Shown in pieces: positions 21,954 through 33,200 of a stretch of DNA of 64,000 bases; the first letter of the stretch is position 1; every line of letters starts with the position of its first letter. The DNA is from Conoideocrella luteorostrata (taxonomy: Eukaryota; Ascomycota; Sordariomycetes; Hypocreales; Clavicipitaceae). A program made the position numbers and the translations under genes. Below the pieces are notes generated by a model. It ran no database searches. It was not told where the DNA came from and was given only the letters and a program-made list of their open reading frames with translations. The stretch spans positions 1 to 64,000 of the forward strand of contig JASWJB010000200.1 of assembly GCA_032433595.1 (NCBI GenBank). Direction: 5' to 3'.

Positions 21954-22685
21954 TCATACAGAAGTAACTTTAATAAGGATCAGATTACCACGCAAAGCCT
22001 GCTTCACTCCGATAAGTCCTGTCCTAATGCAATAAGAGTCGTGGCATAATCTAATCTAATCCGCGTAGTTATCAGAGCGGAGAAGAATCAATTGTCTCAT
22101 ATATATTCGCTTGACCCATAACCGGACCTGCCTGTATTGCTGTTTAATGTCCTGCGGTCAAAGAGGTGTGCCTTTAGAAGCGGCTAACCGCCGCTTTAAG
22201 TAGCAATCAAGATCAGGCACTTTGGTCCCATTAACTACAATCCAAGCCTTTAAGGCGTAATTCCACTTGAATGTCTTAACTTCAGCAACATCGTCATCAC
22301 CGAAAAGCAGCTTAGCCTTAACCGCCCGGTAGTAGACTTGCTTTATGCCTCGCGAACGTCAATTAATTGCGCGTCTTGCTTGCCCCCTAATCCTCCTACT
22401 TCGCTTGTGAGAACAAACAGAGACATTCGCGGAAGACACCCCCAATTTCACGCAGCGGTTAGCTTCAGTGGCGGATTAAACATTAGGGCGCGGCTCGTAG
22501 ACCTAAACTTTGTCACGAGAATCTTCTCGATGGCGAGGTGCTAGCGAGAATTCTGACTCAGGTTCAGGGACATCCTCAGTGAAAATCACATTGAGTATTA
22601 ATTAATCAACCCAGTCAGGATAGAATACTTCCAAAAATAAAGATAAGGGAGGGGCGGATTCGCTGTTTAAACCAGCTAACACCAT
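21954..22685 (-). pseudogene. Full-length 244-codon gene of unknown family with in-frame stops only
   Basis: From ATG 22,685 the same frame continues to TGA 21,954-21,956, broken by TAA, TAG, TAA, TGA, TGA and TAG but never shifted. The text between is protein-like: SAPPLSLFLEVFYPDWVD, an Arg-rich segment (SHKRSRRIRGQARRAIN), DDVAEVKTFKWNYALKAWIV, VNGTKVPDLDCYLKRRLAAS and IKQQYRQVRLWVKRIYMRQL. The basic patch suggests a nucleic-acid-binding or nuclear protein. Like its downstream neighbour, it has decayed by point mutation alone. The family is unrecognised. Confidence 0.5.
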
Positions 22686-23013
22686 GAATAAAGGGGATGC
22701 CATATTTATAACAAGAAACTATCTGCAAATATTAATAAGCACTGGGTATAAGTGTAGTGGCGAACAATCAGAGGATATAGATAAAGGTTAGAGTTTTCTC
22801 CTAAGGGTTAGAGGGTGGCGTGGTCTCTTTATACTTTACCACCTATCGCGCCAAGGTCACGAGTCTAGCCGTGTGAAAGGTGACCAGGCTGTTTAGCCCC
22901 TTCTATTAACGTAGTGTTCTTCGCCTTTATGCTTATCCCGCTTATACTCAAGTCTAGTAAACAAGGGGCTTCCACATAACACATCGCTGTAGCTGTCACC
23001 CCTCTCCTAGGCC

Positions 23014-23970
23014 TTAGTTTAAACAATCATCCGAGGTTATTAACTCCCAATCAGAGTCCGGTTTAGTGTGTAACCCTAGTATAGTATCATTAACTTGGTC
23101 TAACTTAGTCTCAGTCTTAGCTTCGAGTTACATCAGGTCTTGTGTAGGTGAAACAGCTCCTAATGAAGTAGTATCTACGTAGCTATACATAAACCGCGAC
23201 CTCTTTGGCCTCCTAGTCTTAACTAGCAAGTTAAAGGCTTGTTTTCTCGCGCAGGAGTTGCTCTACACTAGGAGAGGTAGTTCTAAGCTCTTTCTCTTAT
23301 TTAGGATGCCCTTAACGAGGACAGCCCCTCCTAGTTCTGTCCCACCATGGTTATCTTGAATATAGGCTATCTAGCTATCCTTATCGCCGATGACTCTTGT
23401 ATTAGGAAAACATTTTAGACACGTGAACGGCTGGTTAAAAGCTTTGCTATAAGCTTTCAGCAGATATATAGAGAATCCTTAACGGTGAAAGGTCTTATCG
23501 CATAAGAGGCATAACGCACAGGATAAGTCACAAATAAGGGGCGCATGCAGCTTCCCATGTACCCGCTCTATATGGCTGCACTAGGCCTCAAGACCAGCTG
23601 GTATTAAATAATCTCTATCTCTATTTACCTAACACTTAGGGCACTTAAGTGGCCTTTTGAAGACGTCTATGTGCATAGCTTTAACGTGGTTAGTCAAATT
23701 CGTTTTATTGCTATACGTGCCACATCCAAGCAAGCATCTTGGTTATTCTTGTTTCTGTATTCTTATTTTGCCGGACACCTCTGCCTGGTTTGCCGGGCGG
23801 ATTCTCTTAGTTAATTTTTAGTTCTGTAAATATAAAACAATCCAGTCTAGCAGACCTATGACGGGCTCTTTAGAGGTTATCATAGGAGCTAATGCTTTAG
23901 CAATAGCTAATATCTCTGTAAATATCCTCTTCCTGGGACTTTAAGCATTTTTTATGCGTAAATAAGTCGT
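23014..23970 (-). pseudogene. C2H2 zinc-finger protein, decayed
   Basis: One minus-strand frame can be followed from about 23,960 to TAA 23,014-23,016. It begins with a helical part (IFTEILAIAKALAPMITSKE, PVIGLLDWIVLYLQN). Zinc fingers follow: RCLLGCGTYSNKTNLTNHVK (then AMH), LKCPKC with a downstream C-HIERVHG, and CALCLLCDKTFHR. A 120-residue tail carries a Pro/Arg patch (KTRRPKRSRFMYSYVDTTSL). Stops are TAA or TAG at about nine places, again without frameshifts. The gene probably starts upstream of 23,970, where the same frame continues. Intact relatives are transcription factors. Confidence 0.5.
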
Positions 23971-25150
23971 AGATTCTTGCATAGCTCGCAACCAATCAAC
24001 TTCGTTAAAGTATTGCTAGCGTTTCTTCTCTAGTAAAAGTTCTTCGCAGTAGTTAATAATCTAGAGAATTTTTGTATTTAGTCTGTCTGCTTCTTTTTTG
24101 TTCCCTTCACGCGTTGCGATATCTCTTTCCTAGCTTAGACTAGTAATGTCCTTTCTCTTGTTAAAGTCTTCTAGCTCCTTGGATATAATATAGATAAGCG
24201 CTCTAGGATCCCTTTTCGAAGATAAGTCAACTATGGCTAACCATAGTGCTGGATTATGCTCTGCATGTTGACCCCAGGTTAGATTTACGAGATTATACTA
24301 GACTTAAAGCGGTTGATAGCTCTTTTTAAAAACCTCTATTGATTAAGATAAGATAAAGCTACTTAAAGAAGGCGTAAGACTTCCTGGGTTATTTATGTAG
24401 GTTAGCATAGTTTAGGTCTAGCTAGACATTAGTCTTTAAGTGAAGGGCTATACTATGTAATCTGCCAGCTACTCCCACTCTTATCTTGTATGGTCGATGA
24501 GACTCTTGATTGCCCGCCACAATATTAACTCAATGCCACAATTTCAAGAACTATTTATATAGTATATTAATGATATTTTTGTCTTTAAATTCCGTTTTCC
24601 AACGTAAATGCACATAGTTATTGCTATCCTCTAGAGATTTAGGTTAAAGAATCTCATCATAAGATATGAAATCCCTGTGGAATACACCATCTATAACCAC
24701 TAAAGTTATTAACACTGTAATTAAACAGAGTAGCTTAAAAGGAACAAGGGTTACAGCAAAGCGAAACTTTGTCCACTAGTCCCTGTGAATCTTATTTTGC
24801 TCCAGTTTAATATGGTAAATAGTGACGTATGTGACTAGCCAAATCCTTGTTCTAACATTAGGATCACGGACCTAAGCGATATTGATATCCTTGTATGCGA
24901 TTTACACAAAACTACAGGGCCTAGTTCCAGTGATTCCAGCAATAAGGCCTGCGCCATGCCAGTACAGCCGCTTTCGCGGCTTACATAGAATGTCTTTTGC
25001 TCTTGTCCACATAGTATCGAATAGTGTGATTAAGCCAGACGAAGTAGCCGGTCTCTTTTCAAAACCCTGATATTTATTAAGGCTAAGCTCATCGCATAAT
25101 TTCGGAATCCACTAAAAGGGGCTTAATAATTAGCTAAGAGGAGCAAACCT
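23971..25150. other. Decayed AT-rich stretch, possible 5' part of the zinc-finger gene
   Basis: Short minus-strand protein-like fragments are separated by many stops. Part may be the N-terminal half of the zinc-finger gene. Nothing was identified with confidence. Confidence 0.25.
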
Positions 25151-25565
25151 TTAGGCATGCATAAAACTCACGCGGCTAACGTTATATACAAGAGGATAGC
25201 CCCGCCTACTCTTCCCTAAATAATACTTTACAGACCAAAAACTTGCTTTTTCACGGTTTACTAGTCTCTTTAGTTTCATGATCAGGTGGTTAGCCTCCCT
25301 CACGAGAAAGCCCCAAGCATCCTTGACCAAGGTACTACTGTCAATTGTTCGCACACTCTTGTATTCTTTAGGTCCAAGACATACGCGTTCTGTCGTTAAG
25401 TCCTGTATATATATCCTAAGAAACGTCTAAAAATATGCTAAACAACTTCTTTCTTTAATACAAAGGTTAATCCAAGGACCTTCAACTATGAGTCCTATTG
25501 CTTCCGTGAAACTTAATAGACATAAGTATCTTATCTATAGAAATAGCCTTCACAGACTCTATATA
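25151..25565 (-). pseudogene. Decayed gene fragment of unknown family
   Basis: A minus-strand frame reads from about 25,565 to TAG at 25,151 as coherent protein: LLSFTEAIGLIVEGPWINLC, FLRIYIQDLTTERVCLGPKE, VKDAWGFLVREANHLIMKLK and FWSVKYYLGKSRRGYPLVYN. One TAG falls after CLAYF, and further TAG/TGA stops lie upstream. The amino-acid text is too good to be chance, but I do not recognise the family. It is the rightmost remnant of the decayed block. Confidence 0.38.
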
Positions 25566-27340
25566 CCTCTCTTAGTTCTTCTATATTCACTAACGACGCT
25601 GCTTAGTGCTTACGTTAACCTTGATTTCTTTGTCCAGAGGTACCGATTAATATTTCTCTAACTAAGCTAAAGCAACCTTTAGGTTAAAGCATTGCATATA
25701 AGAACGCCAGAAGCGCATTATTTCTGGAGTTTTCACACGCAACATAGCAACAACAAAAAATAATTAAAATAAAAGCAAAGAAGTCACTAAGCAAGTTCAA
25801 AATAACAACTAAAAGTAAGGGATTTAGAAAAAAAAAAAGGGAGGGTTAGGAGAGTACCCAATAAAGCAGTTAGCCTAGGCTAAGAAATAATAAGTTATAC
25901 ATAGTTAAACCAATAAGTAATCTTCTCTCCCGAAAGGAGGCGTAGTTACTGCTTAAAGAGGCGTGCCAGCGCCTAGGAGGGGGTATAGGCATTCTTCTCT
26001 CCTAGCAATAACTAAATACAAGAACAATGGTTAGAAACAAACGCAGCCCTTCACGAGGCTAAGTTAACGTCCCGATTAGGGAGGTTAATAAGAATATTAT
26101 CCCAATTAGGAGTTAGAGCAATAGCCCGCGCTTTGGTATCAGAGGGCAGACAAAACAGTAGGAAAAAATAGGGACAGACGTTTCTGCCGCCGTAAGAGAC
26201 GGAGAGATAATTCAGCAGAACATCAGGTAAATATGAGTGCACTGTTCACGTGATCGAACCCTAAATGCTAAGCGCCGAGGGATACAGGTTGTCCTCCAAC
26301 AATGAACGCCAGCACATCCATTAATGGAGGAAGATGCATCAAAAAATTAAGGTTAAATAAGACAATGGAAGATCTTGACGGGATCCCGAATTCTCTGGTA
26401 GGTATGGTCGTATGTGATGATTTGAGGAGTAAAATCAGGTTATGGTTGAGATTAGAGTGGCACCTTCGGAAATGGCTGATGCCTCGTATTAGCTAGATTC
26501 GTACGATAGTAGAAGAAGGTGGCACACGCCACTCGGATCCTGGCTTCACACTTGGCCTCTAGGACGCAGGGGTTGAGCCCACCCGCCTGTGACCTCGTCG
26601 AATTATTTCCTGTCGCCTACATCAAACCTGTGATTGTCCGATGGCTCGAACGAATTTTAGTACCCATGCCACGGCACTGCTGCCATCGCCAACCGTAGTG
26701 TCCTTTCATGTTGGTGGCCGAAACAGCCTCGGGTAGCAAACGACAAGCCAGGCCATGTTTCGGAGAGGAAGAACAAAAAAAGCGGCGCACCACATCTAAC
26801 TGGTTAAAAGCCTTTAGGCAGATGAACATTCCGCTGACAAGGACAGAAAGCTGACTGTCAGCAGCGGCACTGGCCTGCGAATTGTCCCTGTAGACACATT
26901 TTGGTGAGTGACTCTGGCATGGCATATGCCCGATGTTGCTGACGCGTCGCGAGGCACCGGTCTCACCATAACTCCAAAAACGAGCAGCGGTGGCAATGCC
27001 CATGAAACTGGTTGGGTGGAGGTAGTCTCGAATGTTCTTTCAAGGGGGATTGAAGGCCTAGGACGAGAAGCAGGTCGCCGAGTAGATGCGCTTGAAGCTT
27101 AAGAGTACCGCCAACGCCGGGCATATATTTGTATCGTTTTAGGCCCCGACTCATGATTATGATCCCCGTTTATTCACTCATTGGCTTTAAACAGATTAAA
27201 CAGCTCACCAGAGAGAGCAAAGATATGAAAAACTCCTTTGTAGGTTGTCAATTTGAGGCATCAAAATGTGTGTGTGTGTGTGTATTTTCCGTCCAATCGT
27301 CGTAGACCACTCAGGTCCCTCAGGCTGCTCCATTCTCGCC
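25566..27340. other. Composition boundary and gene-free stretch
   Basis: Very AT-rich sequence up to about 26,240 gives way to normal-GC sequence. Right of the boundary, open frames at 26,617-27,003 (minus, 128 codons) and 26,908-27,154 overlap one another on both strands without recognisable domains and I do not support them as genes. A (GT)n run lies near 27,268-27,282. Confidence 0.4.
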
Positions 27341-27348
27341 CCGGCTTC

Positions 27349-27651
27349 TTAACAGCGAGAAAGAGCAGGCCGCCCACGCGTCCCGACACGACTAAGACTA
27401 GCTCCTGTTGTTCTGACTCTCGTTTGATGTATTATTGGCTGCGTGACCTTGGAAAAGAAGCTCTTAATAGCAGGAGCCCCATTGATGCGGCAGGAATCCA
27501 TTCTCTGGCCTTTCCTTGCTCTTATTTCTGGATGCCGGCGTAGGAAGCCTTGTGCCCCATTCTTTCTAAGAGGCTGATTATCGCCGCCCTTAATGAACCG
27601 TACTAATACCGCTTTGCATTCTGAATACTGTTGTAATGAGGTATCTGACAT
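27349..27651 (-). mobile_element. Pogo/Fot-type transposase fragment
   Basis: The minus-strand frame contains QGFLRRHPEIRARKGQRMDS followed by CRINGAPAIKSFFSKVTQPI. This matches the linker between the HTH/CENPB DNA-binding domain and the DDE catalytic domain of fungal pogo-group transposases (FLRRHPE, R-ID-RING, FF). The text loses similarity after about 75 residues and the catalytic DDE/D motifs are absent, so this is a short dead fragment. No terminal inverted repeats were identified. Confidence 0.5.
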
Positions 27652-27659
27652 TGATCCAA

Positions 27660-28690
27660 TAAGTTGCAGTGCCCTGTTCTCAGCCTATACTCCTCTGACA
27701 TCAAGAAGTTCTCCCGGCGTAGCTACAAAAATCTGAGTTCCATCATGGCCTATGCGGACGTTTTCAATCACATGAACGCGGCCCTCTGTGGTGCTGACGG
27801 TCTCATTAGTGGTGGTGCTTATGTCCTCCTGTGTCACACTTTGGTGGTATTCCTCACACAGTAAAAAAGGTATAGTTGCCTGCTCACTCTTGTAAGACAC
27901 ACTGTTTGTGTCACGGGCCATGCTAGATTCTCTCAACGCAACGCACAACACAAGCTAGTGGGCTGTGTTCTGTACATTTCCTAGTTACTGCAAACATGGC
28001 TTTAACAAGCACCCATTTCATTAGAAGCGGGCGGTAAAGCACCTTGCTCCGCATGGCCTGCTACTAAAGAAAGAAGCATGAAATAATGGAGAGTTTTGGG
28101 TTTCGAGATATGTAGACTGTAACCCAATGGAGATTGCCTGGCTAGACATCACAGAAGAGTCAAATGGGTCCGTTGAATGGGTGGATAATGCTACGGGCTA
28201 AGTATTTCATTAGTTCATTTCTGCCAGGAGGAAAATATGAGCCTATTTAAGGGTCATGACTTTCACGTGAAGAGTGGCCTCTAGCTACGCTATTTTTGAG
28301 CGCGACAGTTTCGCTTTTTTCACTCCTGAGCCACAGGTTCGAGGCAGCCTCGAAGTCCTGAAGATCTTCTATTCTACTTGGGATTTGGAGAGACAAAATA
28401 TAGGTGTTCTATCACTATGTGGCAGCTACGAATCATCTGATGCTTTGCAGTGGAAAATTGTCCTTGATGTCTATCTAATTGACGGGGAATTTGACTGCCA
28501 TTCATCTCTCTAGGATGCTTCTTCCGTATTCATCTGTTCTATTGCTTCTGGCGATATCTGACGCTTCAGCTGGCATCGTTTGTTTCTGGCAGCATCGTAC
28601 GTTTTCAGCAGCATCGTGCAATTCCTCGTATCCACGGAATTCTACGTGATTCCGGTTGACATGTTCTCTTGTTGAGTAAACATGGGCCGA
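27660..28690. other. Stretch without a clear gene
   Basis: An 88-codon minus-strand frame at 27,685-27,951 is Ser/Thr-rich, with no domain recognised. The 28,236-28,312 part is a dispersed repeat listed separately. Nothing else is supported. Confidence 0.3.
28236..28312 (+). repeat. Dispersed repeat C, copy 1
   Basis: About 75 bp starting TATGAGCCTATTTAAGGGTC are repeated at 40,889-40,962 in the same orientation (TATGAGCCTATTCAAGGGTC), both continuing to a CTACGCTATTTTT or TTACGCTATTTTT tail. Differences are mostly transitions. It may be a fragment of a larger transposon or of a duplicated promoter. Confidence 0.6.
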
Positions 28691-28695
28691 GTCCA

Positions 28696-30258
28696 TCATG
28701 CCGGAATTATGAGGGATTCAATTTCCTCGTCACTTAGTGACGATATGTACCCTGCAGCTTTCTCCGCCGGCGGATCTAATTCAGGTATTTCCTCTTTACA
28801 CTTGCCCATTAGATCCTTCGGTATGGTCTCATCCATGGCGACCATGGTCGACCCGCAATCTGCGCCTCGAGCGACATAAACGCTGTCTTGATCTGGGTCG
28901 TAAATGACAAGTGACCTGCGCAAAAAGTGACCGCCGATCCATAAATCTAAGTAGAAAACACAGTTAGTTACCTATTAGCCAAAGAAAAGCAGCCCCTTTG
29001 TGATGTCGATAGAATAGAAGAGAGTTCTTACCAGCACCCAGGCCCCCGCTCCTAAACGCAATAGCTAATCTACACTCGTTGTCGTTAATTCTATTCATTA
29101 AGAAATCAGAGAGAGGTATCGATATCGTAGTTTTATCGGTCATTTGAAAATCCAAAGTCGTCATAGAGTCTACAGCGCTGCAAGCGACGTGCAGCATCTT
29201 GTTATTTACTGTAGCACCCATTATTTTCACAAACCGGTCTTGGTATTTTTGTGGTATTATCAAACCCGGGCTTCCAGAGTCTAGTCCAACTGTCAAAGAC
29301 TTATCCGGCATGGTATTCTCGTCGAGCACGACTTGATGGCTAGTACTGCCATTACTAAAAGACAGGGATTGCATCTTGGCGTTGAATCTATTCGCGAACA
29401 GTTGTAAGCATGAAACACGATGGGAAAGAGTATGTATGCCTTACTGCTTTAACGTATTCTGCTGCTTGATCTTCGATGGCAAACATCTCCAGTGGACCGG
29501 AGAACTTGCTCGTATCATATCCGCCAAATGTGACTGCACCCTGGTCTTTTTTTCGCAGGGCCATGCTATAAGCTCGATTCTTAACGAGGTGCTTTTCCTT
29601 GAGCTTTGCTAGCACTGATCCATCATTGGTCTCACCAATTGTCAAGCCCATGGTCCCGACATTGCGTGATAAATAGGAAAGTCGGTGCTTCATATTAGCA
29701 ATTCCAAAACTCATATTTCCAAGCGATACACCTATAGCATAGTAAATTAGATAATTCAGCTCGACATGATGAGGAGGAGCTTAGTTTACCTCCAACAGAA
29801 ACAGTGTCGGCGAACATATCTAGTGCAACTTGCTGGCCAACATAGCTGATAAAACTGTCTCGTTTGAGATTTTGTAGAGAGCGGCTGGCCTTTTGCTCAA
29901 AGTACGTTGATTTAGAACCATCTCGCACCTTGCCGTCTGGGAGACCTTGTATCCAGAGTATCTCAGATGCAGTGTCTGGCTCGACAATAACTTTCTGGGG
30001 AGGCGTCCCGATTTCAAGAATAATTCCTAGTGCTTTGATCGGTTTACTGCCTTCAAACATATAATTCTCTAATTCCGTGGAGGCTTGACGTTTTGTTTTA
30101 TTTTTTAGATTCGTCTCTATTTCAGGAGGAATAGTAAATAAAGACAGCTGTAGGATGCCTTCCTTGGCGACCTTAACGCTAGGCGTTTTTTTAGAAGCTG
30201 ACGGTGCTGCTATCGCCGTGGTCAGCATCATGCTGATGACAAACTTGATGAAACCCAT
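28696..30258 (-). CDS. A1-family aspartic protease (yapsin/pepsin-like), four exons
   Basis: Exons 30,258-29,790, 29,731-29,445, 29,374-29,032 and 28,946-28,696 join in frame to 449 residues. The introns start GTAAAC, GTAAGG and GTAAGA. Residues 1-18 are a signal peptide. A propeptide runs to about residue 65. The first active-site motif is D95-T-A-S where D-T-G-S is normal. The second, LTVGLDSGSPG, is standard (D284). The C-terminus has the family's DLWIGGHFLRRSLVIYDPDQ. The flap Tyr-Gly region (FISYVGQQV) is atypical. No GPI signal is visible, so the product is likely secreted. The Gly-to-Ala change and odd flap leave activity in doubt, but splice sites and frame are intact. Confidence 0.8.
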
Positions 30259-33200
30259 AGTGACGACGTAAGACGAGTGATTTGCTCAAGTTATTGAGAT
30301 GAAGTTGGGCTAGATAAATAAAGTAAAAAAAAAAAAAAAAACAGGTGTTATGAGTTGTTTCTTGGGCAGTGAAATCACTATTCTTGCTAGTAATTTGAAA
30401 ATATGAATTTAGCTTATAAAGCTTCTTATAGTCTTCTGGTGGGATTTTCTTATTTCAGCCACCGGTCGACCAACATGCAATCTTACAGTTTTAAACAACA
30501 GTAATTTTGCATTGCAGGTTGCTCCCTTAGCTCTGTGCTTGAAAATTACCGGTCATGTGTTTGAAGCTATCACTCATGTTTTGAATATATTACCAAAATC
30601 AAAAAGCTATCCAACAGACGAGTCATATCTTTGAAACTTGCTTTCGCCTGATGCCACATAAATCAAGCTCTTAGCCTTTGTTGCTGAGCTCTGTTCTCGG
30701 CGCGCTGCCTCAGACTGTTTCCAACTTGCTAATAGTCTCACCTGCAGACCACTTGTCATGTGGCCTCTCTTTCTTGCTTATCGACTCTGGCATTTAACTC
30801 AGCCAGTCTTCCTACATCTATTCTGAAACTGTTGGGGGACACGCAGCAGATGAATATATGCATCCGCCCCAACTCGGACTTGAGAAATCCGGACCTAAGA
30901 CAAGACCCACGTTGCAGGGTATGTTGGTAACGCCATACAAGACTGGACATGACAGGACGGGATTTTGTGATTTTATTTACCTTGGGAAATGTTGGAATAC
31001 CCCGTCAAGCGCAGCGTACGGGCGCACACGTGCCCGGTCACATGGCCACCCTAGCACGCCCCTTCTATACAGCGCGCTCGGGGGCATTGCTCTTCCTCTT
31101 CTTTTCCCTGAGCTAACTATGGTCAAAACGAGTTGAACACCTTGTCTTTACCTATTGCTTCGTGCAAGAACCTTTTGACGTCAAATCTGAAACCTTGTGC
31201 TCCCTAATGAACCTTGTATGATGTAGCGCCAATGGAAAGTGTATTGTCGTAATGTATTTTCATGAGGTAACAAACAGCCCGGGTATTAATGCAAGTTTGA
31301 AACAGATTAAATGGTGTGAAAGTCGTATTTGGAAATGAGCTTATTTAATGAAATGGAACACACTAAATTATGCAAAGTCACATTGAATAATAGAATAGGT
31401 GGGCATCTGCGCCGCTTCGGGCTTAGCTCCTACTTACTACATGATCGAAAATCTGCCACGGTGTTTAATTACTCATATTTCGTCGCATTGCGGCCCACGC
31501 GAAAAACCAAAAAGGACCCGGTCCACCGTTAGTTCAGCGTGACTATTTTTGTAATGCCAGATTGGTCTGCTAGGATATACAGGATACATGGCAGCGATTC
31601 ATAAACCGGAGGTTTTAGGCTACGATTTCTGACTGCATCAATCGAATGGAGGATCATGCATATTGACCGGAAATTTGTGCATGAATAAACCGGACGACTG
31701 TGCGTCAGCTGACTAAGGAAAGAAGAGTCCACGGCGACTGATACTTGGGCGCCTGGGCGCGCAGCTGACTAATCGCTACTGATGCTTCTTCCTCATTGGC
31801 CCATCCAAAACGCCCTCGCCAGGTCGCATCCAAAGAAACGCCGCCTACCAACTGAACAGAAATGGCCGCGGAAACTTTTGTGGAAGATTTCCTTCCACCT
31901 TGAAGACCAGTACGAATCGCGCGAGGCTCTTCAAGCTTGTGGTGCTGCCTGAGACATGCATGCTTGATAAGAAATTAGCACACAATAATACTTCTTGCAA
32001 ATTATTAAATAATCATGTCATGTCCCCGCCAGTATGATGTCATTAGCAGTGTAAATAATATGTCGTCGGACGTAATCTGGTGCACTAAGAGATGCAATAA
32101 CCCGCGGGAGCGTTCGCCGAGGACAGGTGGCCACGTCGACTGACGACCAGCAAGCCAAAGGATAAGCGTGCAAGGGGTTTGGTGGTATAAAATCGTGAAG
32201 TGGGATGCGTGGGCCATCCCTTTGACTGCTGCTGCTGCTGCTGCTCTCTCGCCGTCTCCAGCGAGTCGAGGCCACCTGTATCCCGGCAAGCCGCGCGCAA
32301 CTCGCCAGCAGCCATAACGCCCCGTGGACCGCGGATGCTTATCTAGGCATAATGAGCTTATTCCATGCTTCTATCGTAGATGTTTACTGGTGTCGTGGGC
32401 AGGGGAGGCGGGTGAGTGTTGCAAATCTGTGCTCCAGCCATGTTTTCCGACCGGCTCCGTAATTTCGACATTTTTGATTTTTTGGTGCCTGCCCGCCACA
32501 ACCACCACGCTGGTGACTAAGAGGCTCGCCCCCCACTCCCCCCTGTTTTTTTTTTTTTTTTTGGCAGTACTAGTACGGCACAGCACGGCAACTAGTTGTG
32601 TGTGCGCCGCGGGTTAGTCAGTTAGTTGGCTAGTCGGCTTAGCCCCAGAGGCGACGACAGATCCGTAAGGATGGATACATCCACGTCATGCTGACTGAAG
32701 GCGCGAGAAATCGATCGGCTTGTTGGTTGTCGGTGATCGGCAGTAACCTGGATTTAATCAGGTGGGGGGATAGAATAAAAACCCACCCCACTAAACTCTG
32801 CAAGTAAATATGTTTCTAATTGTTTTTCGCCGACGATGCTTACCAGCGACGGTTTTGTTGCTTGGCAGTGCATTTGCTGCCGCTTCTACTAGCGCCTGAG
32901 CCTGGGATCGTTGGGGCATCTCATGCCAAATCCAGTCGTCTCTTCCGCAAGGCCCATTTATCGATGATCGATGAGAGCCTCACGCAACTGGCTTTTTGGT
33001 TGAGGAGTATCTTGACGGACGATGGCATTGAACACTTCAATATTGCGCGGGGTAGTTAAAGCCCGCGTCTCCCCGATCAATCATAGACAGAGGCAAGACC
33101 AACATTTGTACGGAGTAACACGAGCCACTCCAGAAGCACGCCTCGTACGGAGTACACAGACGCTAGCTCATGGGTATCATCGGATGGTGGGTTTGGAACA

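Larger units (their letters stand above)
1..26240. mobile_element. AT-rich RIP-decayed block, candidate Starship-type giant element remnant
   Basis: The whole left block is AT-rich and contains almost no intact long reading frame, yet many stretches read as protein in one frame interrupted by TAA or TAG. Within 9 kb it carries three gene families known as recurrent Starship cargo: DUF3723-like (8,969-11,000), patatin-like phospholipase (11,480-13,745) and ferric reductase (15,440-17,205). Transcription-factor-like remnants (MADS, C2H2) and small coiled-coil genes fill the rest. Composition and coding style change near 26,240. I see no DUF3435 tyrosine recombinase (captain), terminal repeat or target site, so the element may extend left of the window or have lost its ends. 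The family calls come from reading translations by eye. The Starship identity is inference. Confidence 0.42.

Noticed and set aside
1..26240. Nuclear stop-codon reassignment, because most in-frame stops in the left block are TAA or TAG
   Set aside because: Intact genes elsewhere in the window end in standard stops and use CAA/CAG normally, some decayed frames also contain TGA, and one stop falls at an expected Trp. RIP of CAA, CAG and TGG explains the bias.
32005..32617. Cluster of overlapping 70-100-codon frames with Gln, Ser or Lys runs
   Set aside because: They arise from the CTG and poly-T low-complexity tracts. None has a domain or splice support.
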